Positions 44,262-50,328 of a stretch of 50,328 nucleotides of DNA are shown one piece after another. The notes under the pieces are model-generated. The model saw nothing but the letters and a program-made list of their open reading frames with translations. It ran no database searches and had not been told where the DNA came from. The stretch is taken from assembly GCA_007375675.1 (NCBI GenBank), contig VMEU01000005.1:1-50328 (forward strand), written 5' to 3'. Position numbers and translations under genes: made by a program. Position 1 is the first letter of the stretch. Each line of letters begins with the position of its first letter. The stretch comes from Parcubacteria group bacterium Greene0416_39 (GTDB taxonomy: Bacteria; Patescibacteriota; Minisyncoccia; Minisyncoccales; UBA10102).

Positions 44262-45107
44262 TCATACCTCTTGTTTTATGGGAAGTGAAAAGGAAAACGT
44301 AGAACCTTCTCCTGTTTTTGGTTCCGCCCATATCTTTCCTTCGTGGGCCTCAATAATGTTTTTGGAAAAGTAGAGTCCAAGGCCCGTGCCTTCTGTGTCA
44401 ACCTGCTTTGCGTTGGAAGCACGGAAAAACTTCTCAAAAATCCTTTCCTTCTGCTCCTCGGGAATCCCAATGCCAGAATCTCTAATGGAAAACACCACGT
44501 CTTTTTTGTCGTGAGAAAGAGCAACTTCAACTCTTCCTCCTGGAGGAGTGTAGCGCAAGCTATTGTCCACAAGATTCTGAATCACGAGAAGTATCTTTTC
44601 TTTGTCAACAAGCACTCTGGGGAATTTTTCCTTACGAGGGTCAAAGACAAGAGTGATGCTTCTCCGCCTTGCTTCTATCCCATACGAGAGCACCACGCCT
44701 TGCACTAGTTCCTCCAGTTGAGAGAATACGGGCCGATACAAATACCTGCCTTCTTCAATCCTCGTAACGTCAAGAAGGTTGTTGATCAAGGCAATCATGC
44801 GTTCGTTGGAATGCTTGTTTTGCAAAAGGAGCTCTCGCTGAGCACGAGTAAGAGGACCTGCGTCTCCATCTAAAAGCGCTTCTAAAGCCCACTTAATAGC
44901 AGACAAAGGGGTTCTCAACTGATGGGCTGCAAGGGAGACAAACTCATTCTTTAGCTGTTCTGCCTTCGCCTGCTCTTCTTCTCTTTTTGCCCTCGTTTCA
45001 GATAACTCCAGGTCGCGGCGCACCAGCATTTTCGCAACCTTATCAAGCTCCTGCGTTCTTGCCTTGAACTCTTCAAGTTCTTTGGTTTGAGATCTCATCT
45101 TTGCCAA
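44262..45107 (-). CDS. Soluble sensor histidine kinase
   Basis: H-box FVSLAAHQLRTPLSAIKW; N-box QNLVDNSLRYTPPGG; G-boxes DSGIGIPEEQ, GTGLGLYFSKNI. Confidence 0.94.
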   Translation of the reverse strand: MAKMRSQTKELEEFKARTQELDKVAKMLVRRDLELSETRAKREEEQAKAEQLKNEFVSLAAHQLRTPLSAIKWALEALLDGDAGPLTRAQRELLLQNKHSNERMIALINNLLDVTRIEEGRYLYRPVFSQLEELVQGVVLSYGIEARRRSITLVFDPRKEKFPRVLVDKEKILLVIQNLVDNSLRYTPPGGRVEVALSHDKKDVVFSIRDSGIGIPEEQKERIFEKFFRASNAKQVDTEGTGLGLYFSKNIIEAHEGKIWAEPKTGEGSTFSFSLPIKQEV

Positions 45108-46292
45108 TTACTCTCCAACAACTACCAAGGTCATGGTTTCGTTGTGGAAATATGCAGGCGTGCCTTTTTTCCCCAAAAGCGGACCCTGCTCTCCGTAGGT
45201 ATAAAATCCAACCATTGGAACATCTTTGCCAATCACGCCTAAGACCGTTTGGTTTTCCTCGTGGCACCTCACCCCCAAGAGTTTGTTGCGCGCCATGCAG
45301 TTAAACATCAAGATGAACCCAGGCTTTGCTTTGTTGAGCTGATCAATCGCGACCTCGGCTGCTTCTTTTGCTGCGGCAATTGCCTTGTCTCGATCTCCAA
45401 TCATAAGACGGATCGTGGTTCCTTGAGGGATGGCTGCTGCCATTGTGATCTCTCCTTTTTCATTGGCAATCACAGGGTCTCGAATCAGAAGCTCGTCAGA
45501 GCCTTCTACTGTTAAGCCGATAGGATAGGTATATGCCATGCGAGCAAGGGGTTCTTTGACGAGTTCCGCGGCGTCTTTCCCAAAATACTCCTCATAGACA
45601 TTCAGGGCTGGTTTCCCATCAACCTCTTTAAGCACAGCTCCCTCTGCTTTGGTAACCTTCAGCGGTAATCCAATGGGCTCCCAGCCGTGTTTGATCCCGA
45701 ATCCGTAGGAAAATTTTCCGTAGAGTCCAACTCCTACAACAACATCCGTCAGTACTTGGTCTTGATAATACTCAAAGGTTTTCTGAAAACGATAGTCGTC
45801 TCCCAAAGATCCGCCAACAATGGACGCATTTTCTCCGAGCACTGATTTTACTCCGTCCACGATTGCAGCTCCATTCCCAGTCATTCCGTCTGGCAGCATG
45901 ATAAAGAGATCGGGCTTTTGCCCGCCCCCCTTTTCAAGAACCGCTTTTGCTGCTTTGGCCCCGGCTCCAAAGCTATCTTTGGAAACACCCTCTCCTATAC
46001 CTGTCACAAACTGTATCGAGTCTGAAGCAATTGCCATTGCGTTAACTCCATCAAACACGGTACTGAAAGAAGTTATTTCTCCCGCGGCGCTCCCTCCAAC
46101 TACCAAGGCATCTCCTACAACTTCCCTCACGCCCTTGAGCACTGCTTCTTGGTCATACTGTATGGAAGAGTAGGCAAAAAGAATGTCTGGTTTTTGCCCT
46201 GCTAACTTCTCCAACGCAGTCCTTGCTGCCTCTTTCCCTGCTTCTTTGTGATCTGCCAAATTTTGGCTCAACCCTACTCCTGCTTTGATCAT
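45108..46292 (-). CDS. FIST N/C domain sensory protein
   Basis: ILFAYSSIQYDQEAVLKGVREVVGDALVVGGSAAGEI, PDGMTGNGAAIVDGVKSVLGENASIVGGSLGDD, FYTYGEQGPL. Confidence 0.88.
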   Translation of the reverse strand: MIKAGVGLSQNLADHKEAGKEAARTALEKLAGQKPDILFAYSSIQYDQEAVLKGVREVVGDALVVGGSAAGEITSFSTVFDGVNAMAIASDSIQFVTGIGEGVSKDSFGAGAKAAKAVLEKGGGQKPDLFIMLPDGMTGNGAAIVDGVKSVLGENASIVGGSLGDDYRFQKTFEYYQDQVLTDVVVGVGLYGKFSYGFGIKHGWEPIGLPLKVTKAEGAVLKEVDGKPALNVYEEYFGKDAAELVKEPLARMAYTYPIGLTVEGSDELLIRDPVIANEKGEITMAAAIPQGTTIRLMIGDRDKAIAAAKEAAEVAIDQLNKAKPGFILMFNCMARNKLLGVRCHEENQTVLGVIGKDVPMVGFYTYGEQGPLLGKKGTPAYFHNETMTLVVVGE

Positions 46293-46314
46293 ATGAGTAA
46301 ATAAAAAAACTTAG

Positions 46315-48564
46315 TTAATGAGACTCGGCCTCGACTTTTTGTGTTTGGAGCTCTCCCCAGTTCTTCCCTGTTTTCACTTCGCACAAGAGCGGGGCTTTAA
46401 GCGCAACTGCTTGTTCCATAATCTTTTTGATCTTTACGCTTGCCTCTTCCAGTATATCATCGGCTATTTCAAACAACAACTCATCATGAATCTGCAAAAG
46501 AAGCCGTATCTTGGGGTTTTGCAACCCAAACTCTTTTGCTATGCTGACCATAGCAATTTTGATGATATCGGCTGCGCTTCCTTGTATTGGGTGGTTCACG
46601 GCTTCTCTCTCTGCCTGTGCTCGGAGTTGAGGAGCTAAAGAGTTGATTTCAGGGATATATCTCTTTCTTCCAAACAATGTTTCCACATACCCTTTTTCTC
46701 TCGCAAAGTCTTTGGTCTGCTCAATGTATAAACGAATCTTTGGAAAGCGTAAAAAATACTGCTCAATGAATGACTCTGCTTCTTCAATAGGTATCTGGGC
46801 AGAAGCTGCAAACCCCCTGGCGCCCATACCATAGAGCACGCCAAAATTCAAAGTCTTTGCTCTTGTCCGCATCTCATCTGAAACTTCAGGTTCTGAAACT
46901 CCGAATACTTCAGAAGCTGTCATTCGGTGAATGTCTTTGCCTTGCAAAAATACCTTTTCCATTTTTTCTTCTTCAGCTAAATGGCAGGCAATGCGAAGCT
47001 CCATTTGCGAGTAATCAAACGAGGTGAGAAAAAAGCCTTGCTCTGCAACAAATCCTTTGCGAACCCTCTTTCCCCAAAAACCTTGCACTGGAATATTCTG
47101 CAGGTTTGGAGAAGAGGAAGAGATTCTCCCTGTGGCAGCTCCGAGTTGGTCAAAGCGCGAGTGCACCCTGCTGTGTGTATCTGCCATGTGAGGCAAAGGA
47201 AGAAGATAGGTGCTCAAAAGCTTTGAGAGCTCTCGGTGCGCGAGCACCTCTTTTACTATGGGGTGGCCAAGTTTTATTAATTCATCAGACGCAGTGGAAA
47301 CAACGCCGCCTGGAGTTTTGCGCAGGCCTTTTGAAGAAAGCTCAAGCTTTTGAAACAATACTTCAGACAATTGCTTTGGAGAGGCAATGTTAAACACGAC
47401 TTCTCCTAACTCGTGAACTTTAGACTCAATCTTTATGAGCTCTTTTTGCATTTCTTTTGCAAGGCTCCCAAGATATGTCTTGTCTATTGTAATGCCCAAC
47501 TCTTCCATCGCGAGAACAACAGGAATCAATGCCTTCTCTAGTTCGTAGACTTTATCTGAAAGAATACCTTGCTCGTGGAATTGTTCAATCTTTTCTAACG
47601 AGGGCTGCGAGAGCGCTTGAGGTTTCCTTTTTTTGCCAGAAAGTTCGGGGAGTCTTTGGAGTAAAGTACGAAACTCAAACCGTTTGAGCATGCCTTCGGC
47701 GCCGGTTGTATCAAATCGTTTCCAGGCAAGGTCTTGCATTGTAAAGTCTAGGGGAACTCTCTGAATAGTCGCAAGATCCCTGCTCATAAACGCTTGGTCT
47801 TTGTATTGCGTCAAAAGGGCGGCAAGTTTTGGCTTTATCTTTTTGTCTCCCTTCGGGAGATCTCCCGTAGGGAGACTTTCCTTGAGGAGTTCTTCGTAGA
47901 GGTTATCCAAAGAACCAAACGCATTGAGCAGCATGATCGCGGTTTTCTCTCCAACTCCCGTAACTCCAGGAATGTTGTCTGAAGGATCCCCCCTCAACCC
48001 CTTGTAGTCGGTGAGTTGGCTTGGCAGCAACCCTCCAAATCTCTTTTTTACCGTATCCACGTCATAGAGCACCGTGTCTTGCAGGCCTTTACGGGACGTG
48101 TATACCTTGGTATGTTCGTCTACCAACTGCAAAGCGTCCATGTCTCCTGAAACCAAAATGGTTTCCAAACGAGGGTGAGCCTGTTTCTTGGGAGCCGCCT
48201 TTGCAATGGTTCCAAGAATGTCGTCTGCCTCAAACCCTTCTTTTTCATACGAGGGAACGCCAAACGCTTTGAGCGCCTCCTTTACTAAAGGAATTTGGCT
48301 ATACAATTCGTCTGGCGCCTTCACCCGCTTTGCCTTGTATTCTTTAAATGCAAGGTGGCGGAGTGTCGGGCCTTTCACGTCAAAAGCCGCCGCGATGTAA
48401 TCTGGCTGAAACTCTTTTACCGCCTTGAAAAACAACAAAAGAAAGCCATAGAGGGCATTCACCATTTCTCCTTTTGCAGTGGTCAAAGGAGGAAGTGCGT
48501 GAAACGCCCGGTGAATCAAGGAGTTTGCGTCAATAACAAGCAGCCGCTTTTTCTTTTCCGCCAT
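46315..48564 (-). CDS. polA: DNA polymerase I (5'-nuclease plus polymerase; 3'-5' exonuclease domain apparently absent)
   Basis: VIDANSLIHRAFHALPPL, GVGEKTAIMLLNAFGSLDNLYE, TGRISSSSPNLQNIPV, DYSQMELRIACHL, RTRAKTLNFGVLYGM, QIHDELLFEI. Confidence 0.94.
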   Translation of the reverse strand: MAEKKKRLLVIDANSLIHRAFHALPPLTTAKGEMVNALYGFLLLFFKAVKEFQPDYIAAAFDVKGPTLRHLAFKEYKAKRVKAPDELYSQIPLVKEALKAFGVPSYEKEGFEADDILGTIAKAAPKKQAHPRLETILVSGDMDALQLVDEHTKVYTSRKGLQDTVLYDVDTVKKRFGGLLPSQLTDYKGLRGDPSDNIPGVTGVGEKTAIMLLNAFGSLDNLYEELLKESLPTGDLPKGDKKIKPKLAALLTQYKDQAFMSRDLATIQRVPLDFTMQDLAWKRFDTTGAEGMLKRFEFRTLLQRLPELSGKKRKPQALSQPSLEKIEQFHEQGILSDKVYELEKALIPVVLAMEELGITIDKTYLGSLAKEMQKELIKIESKVHELGEVVFNIASPKQLSEVLFQKLELSSKGLRKTPGGVVSTASDELIKLGHPIVKEVLAHRELSKLLSTYLLPLPHMADTHSRVHSRFDQLGAATGRISSSSPNLQNIPVQGFWGKRVRKGFVAEQGFFLTSFDYSQMELRIACHLAEEEKMEKVFLQGKDIHRMTASEVFGVSEPEVSDEMRTRAKTLNFGVLYGMGARGFAASAQIPIEEAESFIEQYFLRFPKIRLYIEQTKDFAREKGYVETLFGRKRYIPEINSLAPQLRAQAEREAVNHPIQGSAADIIKIAMVSIAKEFGLQNPKIRLLLQIHDELLFEIADDILEEASVKIKKIMEQAVALKAPLLCEVKTGKNWGELQTQKVEAESH
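47846..47875. repeat. Double-hairpin (6-3-6 x2) in-frame insertion in polA
   Basis: TCTCCC-TTC-GGGAGA | TCTCCC-GTA-GGGAGA. Confidence 0.9.
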
Positions 48565-48599
48565 GGGTGCATTGTATCATGCCTCTCTGCTTTAAAAAA

Positions 48600-48629
48600 T
48601 TGACAAAAAAGAAAGAAGGTGTGTATAGT
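48600..48629 (+). promoter_or_regulatory. Sigma70-like promoter
   Basis: TTGACA (48600-48605) - 18 nt - TATAGT (48624-48629). Confidence 0.65.
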
Positions 48630-48675
48630 GGTTCTACCTCGAAAAGAGCCAAATCAGAATAGCAGGAGGTATCTC

Positions 48676-48987
48676 GTGACGGCAACTTATGAGCAGCTCA
48701 AGGCAGCGGTTCTGGAAGACATTGGGAAACTCCCAGATGAACGTCAGCAGGACGTACTGAGGCGCAGGTTCGGCCTAACCGAGGATGGCAAAGCCCAGAC
48801 TCTTGAGGAAGTCGGCCAAGCCCTTGGGCTCACCGGAGAACAAGTTCGCAAAACCGAAGGAACGGCCCTGGGGGCTCTTCGTCGTCGCAAGCGTACGTTC
48901 TCTGAACAAGACATAGTACCAGGGAGTGCCGAGGATCGTTTGCTCCAAGCGCTCTTCCCTAAGAGGCCGCCGAGTTCAGCTCCCTAA
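48676..48987 (+). CDS. Sigma-70 region 4-like HTH protein (GTG start)
   Basis: LPDERQQDVLRRRFGLTEDGKAQTLEEVGQALGLTGEQVRKTEGTALGALRR; AGGAGGT SD; GTG at 48676. Confidence 0.78.
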   Translation: MTATYEQLKAAVLEDIGKLPDERQQDVLRRRFGLTEDGKAQTLEEVGQALGLTGEQVRKTEGTALGALRRRKRTFSEQDIVPGSAEDRLLQALFPKRPPSSAP

Positions 48988-49024
48988 GAGAGCCTGTCCA
49001 CTTGTGTGCCAGTGCTCTTCGCAA

Positions 49025-49048
49025 GCCCTTCAGACGCGTCTGAAGGGC
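49025..49048 (+). terminator. Rho-independent terminator
   Basis: GCCCTTCAGACGCGTCTGAAGGGC perfect palindrome followed by TCATTTTTTAT. Confidence 0.8.
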
Positions 49049-49081
49049 TCATTTTTTATACTACGAAAAATGTGTGAAAGT

Positions 49082-49854
49082 GTTAGAGGCCTTGCCTTTA
49101 ACATCCAAAGAAGTTATTATTATTTCTATGGCAATAAGAAAAGTTCAATTTGCACCAGAGGAGCATTATCATCTTTGTGCACGAGGAGTTAGCAAACAAA
49201 AGATTTTTCTTGAAGAAAGGGATTTTATTCGTTTTCTTTTTCTTATTTTGCACTTTCAAGCTCCCGTAAAATTTTTTAATATCGGGAGACAGGTCGGTTG
49301 TTTCGTTAGCAGCAAGGATTCTAATATCAAAGCTTTTAATATACATGAGGAAGATATAAAGACTATTACTAGTGCTCGCGAGGTTCTCTTGGAGGGGTTT
49401 GCTATTATGAAGAACCATTTCCACGTTTTTTTAAAAGAGGTAGAGCAGCGTGGCACCACGAATTATATGCAGAGAGTACTTACAAGTTATGCCATGTATT
49501 TTAATACAAAGTATAAACGGAGTGGGCATGTGTTTGAAGGAAAGTTTCGCGCCGTGCACGTGGAAAGCAACGAACAACTTATCTATCTTTCTGCGTATAT
49601 TCATAGGAATCCTCGAGAGATTGCAAGGTGGACAGGGAAAGAACATCGATATCCTTGGTCGAGCTACCAAGATTACATCCGGAATAATCGCTGGGGGAAG
49701 CTACTTGATCCTTCTATTGTTCTCGACCAATTTTCAGACCCCGCTTCTTATCGGAAATTTGTTGAAAAGAGCGGCGCGAAAGAAAAGATCCAAGAAAAAA
49801 TTGACGAGAAATTTTTGCTTGAGTAGAAAAATTGTTAGAGGCAAGGCCTTTAAC
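49082..49854 (+). mobile_element. RAYT (REP-associated tyrosine transposase) unit with flanking REP-like hairpins
   Basis: GTTAGAGGC-CTT-GCCTTTAAC (49082-49102) and GTTAGAGGC-AAG-GCCTTTAAC (49834-49854) bracket the transposase. Confidence 0.82.
49128..49826 (+). CDS. Y1/TnpA_REP-family (IS200-like) transposase
   Basis: FAPEEHYHLCARGVSKQKIFLEERDFIRFLFL, FAIMKNHFHVFLKEVEQRGTTNYMQRVLTSYAMYFNTKYKRSGHVFEGKFRAVHVE, LSAYIHRNP. Confidence 0.92.
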   Translation: MAIRKVQFAPEEHYHLCARGVSKQKIFLEERDFIRFLFLILHFQAPVKFFNIGRQVGCFVSSKDSNIKAFNIHEEDIKTITSAREVLLEGFAIMKNHFHVFLKEVEQRGTTNYMQRVLTSYAMYFNTKYKRSGHVFEGKFRAVHVESNEQLIYLSAYIHRNPREIARWTGKEHRYPWSSYQDYIRNNRWGKLLDPSIVLDQFSDPASYRKFVEKSGAKEKIQEKIDEKFLLE

Positions 49855-49970
49855 GGATCGTTCCAGAGTTGAGCTTAATGGAATAATAAAGGCCCCCTAC
49901 GTAGTTTGGGAGCCTTGGGCTTATGCCCTTGTTGCCCTCTTTGCTGATGAACCGCCTCTTCCTGTGCGAC

Positions 49971-50138
49971 CTACTCCACCATCCGAGCCAAGCATTCAGC
50001 CAACAGGTCACCAGCGTAGCGTTCTTCCTCTTCAGCCTCAGCAGCCCTAACCTGTTCCTCGTACTCGGCCGTCACGGCCTTCACCTCAGCATCGTGATCG
50101 TACTCGTCGGGAATAACCAGTTTCCGCCGTGCACTCAT
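49971..50138 (-). CDS. Small hypothetical acidic protein
   Basis: MSARRKLVIPDEYDHDAEVKAVTAEYEEQVRAAEAEEEERYAGDLLAECLARMVE; GGAG SD; promoter upstream. Confidence 0.5.
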   Translation of the reverse strand: MSARRKLVIPDEYDHDAEVKAVTAEYEEQVRAAEAEEEERYAGDLLAECLARMVE

Positions 50139-50177
50139 TAGTCTACTCCTTCCATCCCATTTTGTATCTCTGTTATA

Positions 50178-50220
50178 CACTATACATCTGCACTATACAT
50201 CTGTTTCCTTAATTTGTCAA
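50178..50220 (-). promoter_or_regulatory. Promoter with tandemly duplicated -10
   Basis: TTGACA (50215-50220) - 17 nt - TATAGT (50192-50197); CACTATACATCTG duplicated at 50178-50190 and 50191-50203. Confidence 0.6.
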
Positions 50221-50273
50221 TAGTTAGTGGGTATTCTCCACATACATATGTCCCCTCTGGTAAGGTACGAGAT

Positions 50274-50328
50274 ATGGCACAAACCTTACCAAGAGACGCA
50301 GCAGAGGAACGGCTGCGCTGGATCCAGC
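50274..50328 (+). CDS. Truncated ORF start MAQTLPRDAAEERLRWIQ; possible DDE transposase N-terminus
   Basis: ATG at 50274 runs open to window end; EERLRWI resembles N-termini of some CPR transposases (recalled, weak). Confidence 0.3.
   Translation, partial: MAQTLPRDAAEERLRWIQ

Noticed and set aside
1-50328. CRISPR array or prophage
   Set aside because: No regularly spaced direct repeats with unique spacers and no phage structural genes seen; the repeats found are dispersed or tandem heptamers.

Overview
The window looks like a single genomic segment from a streamlined bacterium, probably Patescibacteria/CPR (inferred from gene content and compactness; not proven). It is almost wall-to-wall housekeeping genes: MetRS, GlyRS, IleRS, ArgRS, RsmI, RecO, IF-3/L35/L20, smpB plus tmRNA, PolX, GreA, MurE-like ligase, RuvA, UvrB, S20, HolA, DNA Pol I and one tRNA-Arg. 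Accessory items: (i) an Endonuclease-Q-like PHP nuclease interrupted by a 438-aa LAGLIDADG intein; (ii) a hisB-hisC-IMPase-like operon ending in a phosphoribosyltransferase fused to an AsnC/Lrp regulator; (iii) a FIST / histidine kinase / receiver triad; (iv) a TnpA_REP-like (RAYT) transposase flanked by two matching REP-like hairpins; (v) a fatty-acid desaturase, a VIT/CCC1 transporter and a TrpR-like regulator. The strongest unexplained signal is that many conserved genes, and the tmRNA, carry short palindromic or double-hairpin insertions in frame. Their primary sequence differs, but stem pairing and architecture are preserved with compensatory changes: (6-3-6)x2, (8-4-8)x2, and 6/7bp-3nt-3bp-TT-3bp-3nt-6/7bp. 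A second class of 7-nt tandem repeats encodes KYQILNTKY/SKFQIPNSK-type peptides in IleRS, ArgRS and UvrB. Two otherwise intact proteins (UvrB, RsmI) appear to lack conserved core segments, including the UvrB Walker A motif. All product names come from recognising motifs by eye; no database search was run.
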